DNA of 7,710 nucleotides from Pseudomonadota bacterium (lineage in GTDB: Bacteria > Pseudomonadota > Alphaproteobacteria > Acetobacterales > Acetobacteraceae): assembly GCA_021819535.1 (NCBI GenBank), contig JAKAQU010000131.1, positions 1 through 7,710 of the forward strand, written 5' to 3'. The position numbers were made by a program, and so were the translations under genes. Shown here in pieces: positions 1-5,409 of the stretch (positions are counted from its first letter, which is position 1; every line of letters starts with the position of its first letter). The notes under the pieces are model-generated. The model made no database searches and was not told where the DNA came from. It worked only from the letters and a program-made list of their open reading frames with translations.

Positions 1-154
1 CCGATCTGTAGAGCGTATAATCGATCAGGAAATCGGCGAGCGCACGCGCGGGCGCTGGGGTGAGATAAGGGGCGAGCGTGCGGCGCAACGCTTCTCGCGG
101 CACGTGTTGCGGCTCGGCCTCGGCCGAGTCGCGACGTCTCGTCGCAGTCGTCAT
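1..154 (-). CDS. Unrecognised protein, N-terminal 51 codons only (runs off left edge)
   Basis: Reading the minus strand from the ATG at 154-152 gives 51 codons with no stop up to the window edge, so the 3' part of the gene is missing. The peptide starts MTTATRRRDSAEAEPQ and continues through LRRTLAPYLTPAPARALAD to FLIDYTLYRS. The start is well supported: GAGGTG lies five bases before the ATG. The first 25 residues look like a polar, probably disordered leader; the LAPYLTP stretch and the following hydrophobic segment could precede a first membrane helix, as in some membrane fatty acid desaturases, but this is only a hunch. I do not recognise the family. It is co-oriented with ispH-hpnH but 121 bases from hpnH, so it may have its own promoter. 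The reading frame is likely real; the function is unassigned. Confidence 0.62.
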   Translation of the reverse strand, partial: MTTATRRRDSAEAEPQHVPREALRRTLAPYLTPAPARALADFLIDYTLYRS

Positions 155-159
155 TCCGA

Positions 160-165
160 CACCTC
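160..165 (-). promoter_or_regulatory. Ribosome binding site of the partial left-edge gene
   Basis: The minus strand reads GAGGTG here, with five bases (seven after GAGG) before the ATG at 154. This is a near-ideal Shine-Dalgarno and is the main reason for accepting the left-edge reading frame as a gene. Confidence 0.6.
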
Positions 166-180
166 GCACGGATCGACGTT

Positions 181-209
181 ACGCTATCGGTTGGCCAGAG
201 CTTACACAA
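181..209 (-). promoter_or_regulatory. Candidate promoter of the partial left-edge gene
   Basis: The minus strand has TTGTGT (209-204) as a possible -35, a 17-base spacer, and TAGCGT (186-181) as a possible -10. An A-rich tract (complement of the T run at 230-236 and its pyrimidine-rich flank) lies just upstream and could act as an UP-like element. The -10 matches the usual consensus poorly, so this is a weak prediction. A start about six bases downstream would give a leader of roughly 20 bases. Confidence 0.25.
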
Positions 210-244
210 CCGTTGCGTGTTTTGCGAGGTTTTTTTCTCTTTCC

Positions 245-263
245 CTATCCTCGTTCCGGATAG
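245..263. repeat. Inverted repeat just downstream of hpnH
   Basis: CTATCC (245-250) and GGATAG (258-263) form a perfect six-base inverted repeat with a seven-base loop, 12 bases after the hpnH stop codon. It could be a weak 3' hairpin stabilising the hpnH message. The absence of a U tract in the hpnH direction argues against an intrinsic terminator. Confidence 0.35.
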
Positions 264-275
264 AGGCGGTCGGAC

Positions 276-1418
276 CTACTCCGCCGCGTCCATCAGCGTC
301 GTCGCACGGCCGCTATGGATGGCGGCCACGGCCTTTTCGACATGGTTGCTGAACACGTATTGGGCGGGGCGCTGGTGATCGAGCGGGATTTCCGGCGCCA
401 TCTTCCCCTCCGTCCGCGGCCCGCGCAATGCGACCGCGGCGACTTTGAGGGGATGGCGCACGGCATGCATCACCGCCGTCGCCTCATAGCCGGAATGGAC
501 CATGCAGTCGGCGCATTTTTCGTATTTGCCGGTGCCGTAGCTATCCCAGTCGGTGGTCTCCATCAGCTCCTTGAAGCTTTGGGCATAGCCCTCGCCGAGC
601 AGATAGCACGGGCGCTGCCAGCCGAACACGTTCCGGGTCGGCTTGCCCCAGGGCGTGCAATGGAAATTCTGATTGCCGGCGAGGAAATCGAGGAAGAGCG
701 AGGATTGGTTGAATTTCCACTTCTTGCCCTTGCCGCGCGCAAAAATGCCGCGAAACAGTTCCTTCGACTTCTGGCGGTTGAGGAAATGCTGCTGATCCGG
801 GGCGCGTTCATAGGCATAGCCGGGAGAGATCATCACCCCGTCGATGCCGATTTCGTTCACGTGATCGAGGAAATCGGCAACCCGCGCCGGATCCGCGCCG
901 TCGAACAGCGTCGTGTTGATGCAGACGCGAAAGCCGCGCCCCTTCGCCGCCCGGATGGCGGCGACCGCGCGGTCATAGACGCCCTCCTGGCTCACCGCAT
1001 GATCATGCATGCCGCGATCGCCATCGAGATGCACATCCCAGGCGAAATTGCGATGCGGCTTGAAGAGATCGAGTTTTTTCTCAAGGAGAAGCGCGTTGGT
1101 GCAGAGATAGACGAATTTGCCGCGCGCGAGAATGCCCTCGACGATCTCCGGCATCTCCTTGTGCAACAGCGGCTCGCCGCCGGCGATCGCGACCACCGGC
1201 GCGCCGCATTCATCGACGGCGGCGAGGCAATCGGCCACCGAGAGACGCTGATTGAGGATCGGCGCCGGGTAATCGATCTTGCCGCAGCCAGCACAGGCGA
1301 GATTGCAGCGGAACAACGGCTCCAGCATCAGGACCAGCGGATAGCGCTTGCGCCCGGCGAGATGCTGTTTGACGACATAGGCGCCGACGCGGATCATCTG
1401 GTTCAAGGGGACGGGCAT
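276..1418 (-). CDS. hpnH: HpnH, radical SAM adenosylhopane synthase
   Basis: HpnH adds the 5'-deoxyadenosyl radical from S-adenosylmethionine to the C30 hopene diploptene, giving adenosylhopane, the first committed step to C35 bacteriohopanepolyols. The 380-residue length is usual for the family. The radical SAM cluster motif CX3CX2C is C38, C42, C45 (CNLACAGC), followed by the SAM-contacting GGEP at 80-83. The stretch WDVHLDGD around 127-134 is typical of HpnH-like enzymes. The C-terminal part (about 250-380, corresponding to DUF3463) contains four further cysteines, C254, C271, C302 and C305, with the KCADCMVHSGYEA signature. No signal peptide is seen, so it is cytoplasmic or membrane-associated. 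The ATG at 1418 lies 27 bases after the ispH stop, with a weak GAG upstream, so it is probably cotranscribed with ispH. The partner hpnG (purine removal) is not adjacent in this window. Confidence 0.95.
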   Translation of the reverse strand: MPVPLNQMIRVGAYVVKQHLAGRKRYPLVLMLEPLFRCNLACAGCGKIDYPAPILNQRLSVADCLAAVDECGAPVVAIAGGEPLLHKEMPEIVEGILARGKFVYLCTNALLLEKKLDLFKPHRNFAWDVHLDGDRGMHDHAVSQEGVYDRAVAAIRAAKGRGFRVCINTTLFDGADPARVADFLDHVNEIGIDGVMISPGYAYERAPDQQHFLNRQKSKELFRGIFARGKGKKWKFNQSSLFLDFLAGNQNFHCTPWGKPTRNVFGWQRPCYLLGEGYAQSFKELMETTDWDSYGTGKYEKCADCMVHSGYEATAVMHAVRHPLKVAAVALRGPRTEGKMAPEIPLDHQRPAQYVFSNHVEKAVAAIHSGRATTLMDAAE

Positions 1419-1445
1419 GCTTCACTCGGCCTTTCAGACGCGGGC

Positions 1446-2396
1446 TTAAACGGGAAGGGCAGCGGGCTCGCTGTCGGCCAATTCGGGCGGAAAGCGGAAA
1501 CGCACGTTTTCCGCAACCCCTTCGAGGGTGGAAACCTCGATCGCGGCGAAGCGGCGCAACCCCTCGATCACTTCCTGGACCAAGGTTTCCGGGGCGGAGG
1601 CGCCGGCGGTGAGCCCGACCGAGCCGATACCGGCGAACCATTCGGCACGGAGCGCGCTCGCATCGTCGATGAGGTAGCTCGGCTTGCCGAGTTCGGCGCC
1701 GATTTCGCGAAGGCGGTTGGAGTTCGAGCTATTCTGGCTGCCGACGACGAGGATCAAATCCACCGCCTTGGCGAGTTCGTGGACGGCGGTCTGTCTGTTC
1801 TGCGTCGCATAGCAGATATCGCGCACATCCGGCCCCTTGATCGCCGGGAACCGCTCGGTGAGAGCGGTGATGATCTGGCGGGTATCGTCCACCGAGAGCG
1901 TGGTCTGGGTGATATAGGCGAGTTTTCCGGGGTCGGCGACCCGGAGGGCGGCGACATCGGCGACGGTCTGCACGAGATGGACCTTACCGGGGATTTGGCC
2001 GACCGTCCCCTCGACTTCGGCATGGCCGGCATGCCCGACGAGAATGACCTCTCGGCCATCGGCGGCATAGCGGCGGCCCTCGTTATGGACTTTGGCGACC
2101 AGGGGGCAGGTCGCATCGATCACCGCGAGGCCGCGGCGCGATGCCGTCTCCTCGACCACGCGGGCGACGCCATGGGCGCTGAAAATGGTCGTGGCGCCGG
2201 TTGGGATCTCATCCAGCTCATCGACGAAAATGGCGCCACGGGTGCGCAGATCCTCGACCACATGGCGGTTATGCACGATCTCGTGGCGGACATAAATCGG
2301 TGGGCCATATTTCGCGAGAGCCCGCTCGACGATCTCGATGGCTCGCTCCACGCCGGCACAAAAGCCGCGGGGCTGGGCCAGGACGACACGCATCAT
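1446..2396 (-). CDS. ispH: IspH (LytB), 4-hydroxy-3-methylbut-2-enyl diphosphate reductase
   Basis: IspH is the last enzyme of the MEP pathway; it uses an iron-sulfur cluster to reduce HMBPP to IPP and DMAPP in the cytoplasm. From the ATG at 2396 the protein is 316 residues, the usual size. Cluster cysteines are C13 (RGFCAGV), C97 (DATCPLV) and C195 (DICYATQ). Substrate-site residues expected for the family are present: H42, H75 (SAHG), H125 and E127 (GHAGHAE), the SSNSNRL block at 223-229, and SAPE at 267-270. A longer frame opens at an ATG at 2474, but its 26 extra residues are not IspH-like, whereas AGGAG seven bases before 2396 fits well; a second ATG follows immediately at 2393. It is the first gene of the minus-strand unit with hpnH and is divergent from dxs, so it ties precursor supply to hopanoid tailoring. 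Confidence 0.97.
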   Translation of the reverse strand: MMRVVLAQPRGFCAGVERAIEIVERALAKYGPPIYVRHEIVHNRHVVEDLRTRGAIFVDELDEIPTGATTIFSAHGVARVVEETASRRGLAVIDATCPLVAKVHNEGRRYAADGREVILVGHAGHAEVEGTVGQIPGKVHLVQTVADVAALRVADPGKLAYITQTTLSVDDTRQIITALTERFPAIKGPDVRDICYATQNRQTAVHELAKAVDLILVVGSQNSSNSNRLREIGAELGKPSYLIDDASALRAEWFAGIGSVGLTAGASAPETLVQEVIEGLRRFAAIEVSTLEGVAENVRFRFPPELADSEPAALPV

Positions 2397-2403
2397 CCGC
2401 TCG

Positions 2404-2408
2404 CTCCT
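2404..2408 (-). promoter_or_regulatory. Ribosome binding site fixing the ispH start
   Basis: The minus strand reads AGGAG, seven bases before the ATG at 2396 (ten before the adjacent ATG at 2393). It supports this start over the in-frame ATG at 2474. Confidence 0.7.
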
Positions 2409-2479
2409 GCAAAATGACGATAAGAGGCAAATTACGAACACAGAGCCACATCGCGCCCCGTGTGAGCCACGCAAGGCCT

Positions 2480-2509
2480 CCTATATGGCATTGCAACCTC
2501 TCTCGGCAA
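2480..2509 (-). promoter_or_regulatory. Candidate ispH-hpnH promoter
   Basis: On the minus strand TTGCCG (2509-2504) and TATAGG (2485-2480) are separated by 18 bases, each matching four of six positions of the housekeeping consensus. Transcription would begin near 2473, leaving a leader of about 75 bases before the ispH ATG at 2396. The alternative ispH start at 2474 would then fall at the very edge of the transcript, which further favours 2396. Confidence 0.4.
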
Positions 2510-2530
2510 TGCCCAGCACCCCTGGCGCGG

Positions 2531-2548
2531 GAAAACTGTCCGGTTTTC
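2531..2548. repeat. Dyad GAAAAC-N6-GTTTTC between the divergent promoters
   Basis: A perfect six-base inverted repeat with AT-rich arms (2531-2536 and 2543-2548) and a six-base spacer stands out in a GC-rich setting. It lies about 22 bases from the predicted ispH -35 and about 24 bases from the predicted dxs -35, a place suited to a regulator acting on both promoters. The binding protein is unknown. Confidence 0.4.
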
Positions 2549-2571
2549 ACCCCTCGGTTTCACTCGCGGGC

Positions 2572-2604
2572 TTGACTTGCGGCGCGCGAGGGAAAATGTC
2601 TATC
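2572..2604 (+). promoter_or_regulatory. Candidate dxs operon promoter
   Basis: TTGACT at 2572-2577 is the best -35 element before dxs. The -10 is unclear: GAAAAT at 2592-2597 resembles the consensus but with only a 14-base spacer, and the sequence at normal spacing is poor. A TTGACG at 2715-2720 is another -35 match, but it is followed by GC-rich sequence with no credible -10. If the first is used, the dxs leader would be over 200 bases long. Confidence 0.3.
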
Positions 2605-2609
2605 GACAT
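2596..2609. repeat. Inverted repeat ATGTC-N4-GACAT overlapping the dxs promoter
   Basis: ATGTC (2596-2600) and GACAT (2605-2609) form a perfect five-base inverted repeat around TATC. Its place just downstream of the best -35 would let a bound repressor block dxs transcription. Short repeats of this size can arise by chance, so this is only a candidate operator. Confidence 0.3.
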
Positions 2610-2648
2610 GCGGCCTTCGCCTGTTCTCCCCCCGTGTCGCGCCCGCCG

Positions 2649-2666
2649 AGGCGCGGGGCCGCGCCT
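2649..2666. repeat. GC-rich inverted repeat in the dxs leader
   Basis: AGGCGCGG (2649-2656) and CCGCGCCT (2659-2666) form a perfect eight-base inverted repeat separated by two bases; as RNA, seven pairs with a four-base loop are possible. No T tract follows on either strand, so it is not a standard terminator. It may structure the dxs leader or be an operator. Confidence 0.4.
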
Positions 2667-2702
2667 GATAGGTGATCGGCGTTGCCTCTCGCGGCGTCTT
2701 TG

Positions 2703-2722
2703 GACGATCGTCATTTGACGAT
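2703..2722. repeat. Overlapping palindrome and inverted repeat before the tandem repeat
   Basis: GACGATCGTC (2703-2712) is a perfect ten-base palindrome. It overlaps ATCGTCA (2707-2713) and TGACGAT (2716-2722), a perfect seven-base inverted repeat with a two-base spacer. The right arm is also the start of the 13-base tandem repeat, so the same TGACG core is present in both orientations. Confidence 0.5.
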
Positions 2723-2741
2723 GACGGCTGACGATGACGGC
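2716..2741. repeat. Perfect tandem direct repeat, 2 x 13 bases
   Basis: TGACGATGACGGC occurs twice back to back (2716-2728 and 2729-2741). Each unit contains TGACG twice, so TGACG cores begin at 2716, 2722, 2729 and 2735, with an inverted core at 2709-2713. It lies about 85 bases before the dxs start. It may be a cluster of protein-binding sites or simply a local duplication. Confidence 0.6.
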
Positions 2742-2745
2742 CCGC

Positions 2746-2771
2746 GCCTTGGCGGCGGCCAGATCCAAGGC
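2746..2771. repeat. Hairpin-forming repeat close to dxs
   Basis: GCCTTGG (2746-2752) and CCAAGGC (2765-2771) form a perfect seven-base inverted repeat with a 12-base loop, 52 bases before the dxs ATG. In RNA it would be a stable hairpin in the leader, near but not covering the dxs ribosome binding site. Confidence 0.4.
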
Positions 2772-2813
2772 CGGTGCCCATGAGCGGTGTTGTGGCTTTC
2801 GTGGATTAACAAC

Positions 2814-2822
2814 GAGGTGATC
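2814..2822 (+). promoter_or_regulatory. Extended Shine-Dalgarno of dxs
   Basis: GAGGTGATC is a nine-base match to the complement of the bacterial 16S rRNA 3' end (consensus TAAGGAGGTGATCC). GAGG ends six bases before the ATG at 2824, which fixes that start over the in-frame ATG at codon 18. It predicts strong initiation on dxs. Confidence 0.7.
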
Positions 2823-2823
2823 G

Positions 2824-4746
2824 ATGGCTAGGCCCCGGACGCCAACCTTGGACCGCGTGGATGAGCCGCGCGATATGCGCAATTTCTCCATCGATCAGCT
2901 TCGGGAGCTCGCGGCCGAACTCCGCGCCGAGCTGGTGGACGCGGTCTCGGTCACCGGCGGCCATCTCGGCGCCTCGCTCGGCGTCGTCGAACTCACGGTG
3001 GCTCTCCATGCCGTGTTCGAGACGCCGCATGACCGGCTGATCTGGGATGTCGGCCACCAGGCCTATCCGCACAAGATTTTGACCGGAAGGCGCTCGCGCA
3101 TCCGCACGCTTCGCCAGGGAGGCGGTCTCTCCGGCTTCACCCGGCGCGCGGAAAGCGTCTACGACCCGTTCGGCGCCGCCCACTCCTCGACCTCGATCTC
3201 CGCCGGCCTCGGCATGGCGGTCGCGCGCGACCTCAAAGGCGAGGGCCGTCACGTCGTCTGCGTCATCGGCGACGGCGCGATGAGTGCCGGCATGGCCTAC
3301 GAGGCGATGAACAATGCCGGCGCGCTGCGTTCGCGCCTGATCGTCGTGCTCAACGACAACGACATGTCGATCGCGCCGCCGGTCGGCGCCATGAGCGCCT
3401 ATCTCTCGCGCCTGATCTCGTCTCGCCGCTTCCTCAGCCTGCGCGAGCTGGCCGCCCGCATGGCGCGCCATTTCCCGCGCGGGATCGAGCGCACCGCCCG
3501 CCGCGCCGAGGAATTCGCCCGCGGTATCCTCACCGGCGGCACGTTGTTCGAGGAGATGGGATTCTACTATGTCGGCCCGGTCGACGGCCATAATCTCGAC
3601 CATCTGCTGCCGGTCTTGCGCAATGTCCGCGACGCCGAGGAGAGCGGGCCCATTCTGCTCCATGTCGTGACACAGAAAGGCAAGGGCTACGCCCCGGCGG
3701 AAGCGGCGCCGGACAAATATCACGGCGTTGGCAAATTCAACGTCATCACCGGCGAGCAAGCCAAGGCGCCGCCCGGCCCGCCCTCCTATACCAAGGTTTT
3801 CGCCGACGCCCTGATCCGCGAGGCGGAAAAAAATCCGCGCGTCGTCGCGATCACCGCCGCCATGCCGTCCGGCACCGGGCTCGACCGTTTCGCGACACGC
3901 TTCCCCGAACGCTGCTTCGATGTCGGCATCGCCGAGCAGCACGCCGTGACCTTCGCCGCCGGCCTCGCCGCCGAGGGCATGGCGCCGTTCTGCGCCATCT
4001 ATTCGACGTTTCTGCAGCGCGCTTATGACCAGGTCGTGCATGACGTCGCGATCCAGTCGCTGCCGGTGCGATTCGCCATCGACCGCGCCGGGCTCGTCGG
4101 CGCCGATGGCGCAACCCACGCCGGAAGCTTCGATCTCGCCTATCTCGGCTGCCTGCCCGGCATGGTGCTGATGGCGCCGGCCGATGAGGCAGAACTTGTG
4201 CATATGGTCGCAACCGCCGCCGCGATCGACGATCGCCCCTCCGCCTTCCGCTATCCGCGCGGCGAAGGATTCGGGGTTGCGCTGCCGGAGATCGGCGTTC
4301 CGCTCGCCCTCGGGCGCGGGCGCATCCTGCGCGAGGGGAGCAAGATCGCCCTCCTCTCGCTCGGGACACGGCTTCCCGATGCGCTGAAGGCGGCTGACGA
4401 ACTCGCCGCGCGCGGCCTTCCCACCACCGTCGCCGATGCGCGCTTCGCCAAACCCGTCGATGAGGCGCTGATCGAACGCCTGGCGCGCGAGCACGAGGTT
4501 CTGGTGGTGATCGAGGAGGGGGCGATCGGCGGCTTCGCGGCCCAGGTGATGCAGCATCTGGCGCAAAAAGGTCTGCTCGATCACGGGCTCAAATTCCGCC
4601 CGCTCACTTTGCCGGATATTTTCATTGACCATGACAGCCCGCGTACCCAAATCGAGGCCGCGGGCCTTGATGCCACCCATATCGTCCAGACCGTGGTCGG
4701 GGCGATGGGGATCGGGCGCGCGAAAATCGTTCCCGTTCGTTCGTGA
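2824..4746 (+). CDS. dxs: Dxs, 1-deoxy-D-xylulose-5-phosphate synthase
   Basis: Dxs condenses pyruvate and glyceraldehyde 3-phosphate to DXP using thiamine diphosphate, the first and usually rate-influencing step of the MEP pathway, in the cytoplasm. The protein is 640 residues, full length for the family. In order: H47 in GGHLG; the ThDP motif GDGAMSAG from 149 ending in LNDND at 176-180; KYHGV with H300; the pyrimidine-binding domain with the catalytic glutamate E371 in GIAEQHAV; Y393; DRAGLVGADG at 420-429 with R421 and D428; RYPRG with R479; and a C-terminal transketolase domain from about 500. All key residues appear intact. It heads the dxs-hpnM-hpnI-hpnJ run and is divergent from ispH. 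Its place in a hopanoid operon suggests precursor supply for hopanoids; whether the genome has another dxs cannot be told here. Confidence 0.97.
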   Translation: MARPRTPTLDRVDEPRDMRNFSIDQLRELAAELRAELVDAVSVTGGHLGASLGVVELTVALHAVFETPHDRLIWDVGHQAYPHKILTGRRSRIRTLRQGGGLSGFTRRAESVYDPFGAAHSSTSISAGLGMAVARDLKGEGRHVVCVIGDGAMSAGMAYEAMNNAGALRSRLIVVLNDNDMSIAPPVGAMSAYLSRLISSRRFLSLRELAARMARHFPRGIERTARRAEEFARGILTGGTLFEEMGFYYVGPVDGHNLDHLLPVLRNVRDAEESGPILLHVVTQKGKGYAPAEAAPDKYHGVGKFNVITGEQAKAPPGPPSYTKVFADALIREAEKNPRVVAITAAMPSGTGLDRFATRFPERCFDVGIAEQHAVTFAAGLAAEGMAPFCAIYSTFLQRAYDQVVHDVAIQSLPVRFAIDRAGLVGADGATHAGSFDLAYLGCLPGMVLMAPADEAELVHMVATAAAIDDRPSAFRYPRGEGFGVALPEIGVPLALGRGRILREGSKIALLSLGTRLPDALKAADELAARGLPTTVADARFAKPVDEALIERLAREHEVLVVIEEGAIGGFAAQVMQHLAQKGLLDHGLKFRPLTLPDIFIDHDSPRTQIEAAGLDATHIVQTVVGAMGIGRAKIVPVRS

Positions 4747-4756
4747 GATAATCTTG

Positions 4757-5398
4757 ATGTCCAATCCTTTTTCCCGCCGGGCATTGCTCCGGACCTTGGG
4801 GGGCGGCCTCGCCGCGGCGTCGCTCCCCGCCATTTCGTCTCCGGCTGAGGCGACACCGGATGCCGCGGCACCGGTCGCAACGCTGAACAATGCCCTTGCC
4901 GGGGTCATGAAAGCGGGCAAATCCGTCCCCTTCCCCGAGCGGTTTCAGTCGCTCGCCCCGGCCGTCGAGAAGAGTTTCGATCTCGTGGCCATTCTCCGTC
5001 TCGTCGTCGGGCCGCGCTGGGCGGATATCCCGCCCGAACTGCAAGCGAAGCTGCTCGACGAGTTTCGCCGCTTCACGGTTGCAAGCTATATTGCCAATTT
5101 CGACGACGATTCTGGCGAGCACCTCGAAATTCTGCCCGAGACACGCCAGATCGGCAGCGATATCGTGGTCGAGACGCGAATCGTATTCCGCAAGGACGAT
5201 CCGGTGCGGATCGATTACGTCGTGCGTCAGGGGGAGGGAGGCTGGCGGGTGGTGGATGTGCTGCTTGACGGCTCGATCAGCCGGGTTGCGGTGCAGCGCT
5301 CGGATTTCCGCCGTATCCTGGAGATCGGCGGGCCGCAGGCGCTGATCGCGAGCCTGCGCAAGAAAGTCGCGGCTCTCTCCGGCGGCACGCTGACCTGA
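4757..5398 (+). CDS. hpnM: HpnM, exported MlaC/Ttg2D-like hopanoid-associated protein
   Basis: HpnM belongs to the MlaC (toluene tolerance Ttg2) group of periplasmic lipid-binding proteins found in hopanoid loci; it is presumed to help move hopanoids or phospholipids between membranes, though its exact job is not established. The 213-residue protein starts with an export signal: SRRALLR at 6-12, a moderately hydrophobic stretch to about 27, and a likely cleavage after AEA at 30-32. The mature part has the family pattern, including FDLVAILRLVVGPRW at 74-88, FRRFTVASYIANFDD at 103-117 and the later GGWRVVDVLLDG at 161-172. The frame extends upstream to 4625 inside dxs, but the signal peptide starts at 4757, ten bases after dxs. 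No strong Shine-Dalgarno is seen (GTGAG at the dxs stop), suggesting translational coupling to dxs. Confidence 0.88.
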   Translation: MSNPFSRRALLRTLGGGLAAASLPAISSPAEATPDAAAPVATLNNALAGVMKAGKSVPFPERFQSLAPAVEKSFDLVAILRLVVGPRWADIPPELQAKLLDEFRRFTVASYIANFDDDSGEHLEILPETRQIGSDIVVETRIVFRKDDPVRIDYVVRQGEGGWRVVDVLLDGSISRVAVQRSDFRRILEIGGPQALIASLRKKVAALSGGTLT

Positions 5399-5409
5399 GC
5401 CTCGTTGCG

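Larger units (their letters stand above)
155..275. other. Intergenic gap between hpnH and the left-edge gene
   Basis: This stretch is more AT-rich than the surrounding genes and contains a run of seven T on the plus strand (230-236). It holds the candidate promoter and ribosome binding site of the left-edge gene and a small inverted repeat just past the hpnH stop. I see no classical hairpin-plus-U-tract terminator for hpnH: on the hpnH transcript the repeat is followed by A residues. Read-through from ispH-hpnH into the left-edge gene therefore cannot be excluded. Confidence 0.6.
2397..2823. other. Divergent ispH/dxs control region
   Basis: This 427-base gap between the heads of ispH and dxs contains no convincing gene. 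It holds candidate promoters for both directions, a dyad lying between them (2531-2548), another dyad just after the dxs -35 (2596-2609), a GC-rich inverted repeat (2649-2666), a palindrome, inverted repeat and 13-base tandem repeat cluster (2703-2741), a hairpin (2746-2771) and a possible nine-codon reading frame (2780-2809). If the dxs promoter is correct, the dxs mRNA has a leader of more than 200 bases. I do not recognise a known riboswitch. Confidence 0.75.

Noticed and set aside
205..243. Intrinsic terminator using the T run at 230-236
   Set aside because: The T run is on the plus strand, where no gene ends; for hpnH on the minus strand it is an A run, and the preceding potential stem is weak.
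315..2417. 700-codon plus-strand open frame opposite hpnH and ispH
   Set aside because: It is antisense to two well-identified genes, has low-complexity composition rich in R, A, G, D and E, and shows no domain motifs. In GC-rich DNA sense codons that create antisense stops (TTA, CTA, TCA) are rare, so such frames stay open.
2397..2474. Longer ispH starting at ATG 2474
   Set aside because: The additional 26 residues do not resemble IspH, the predicted transcription start is near 2473, and the ATG at 2396 has AGGAG at proper spacing and gives the usual 316 residues.
2649..2666. GC-rich hairpin as a transcription terminator
   Set aside because: No T tract follows on either strand, and it lies between divergent gene starts, where a terminator is not needed.
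4625..4756. Longer hpnM starting at 4625 inside dxs
   Set aside because: The extra 44 residues are an out-of-frame reading of dxs, and the export signal clearly begins at 4757.
2806..4920. 704-codon minus-strand open frame opposite dxs
   Set aside because: Same explanation: dxs on the other strand has every catalytic motif, and this frame has no recognisable domain and begins inside hpnM.
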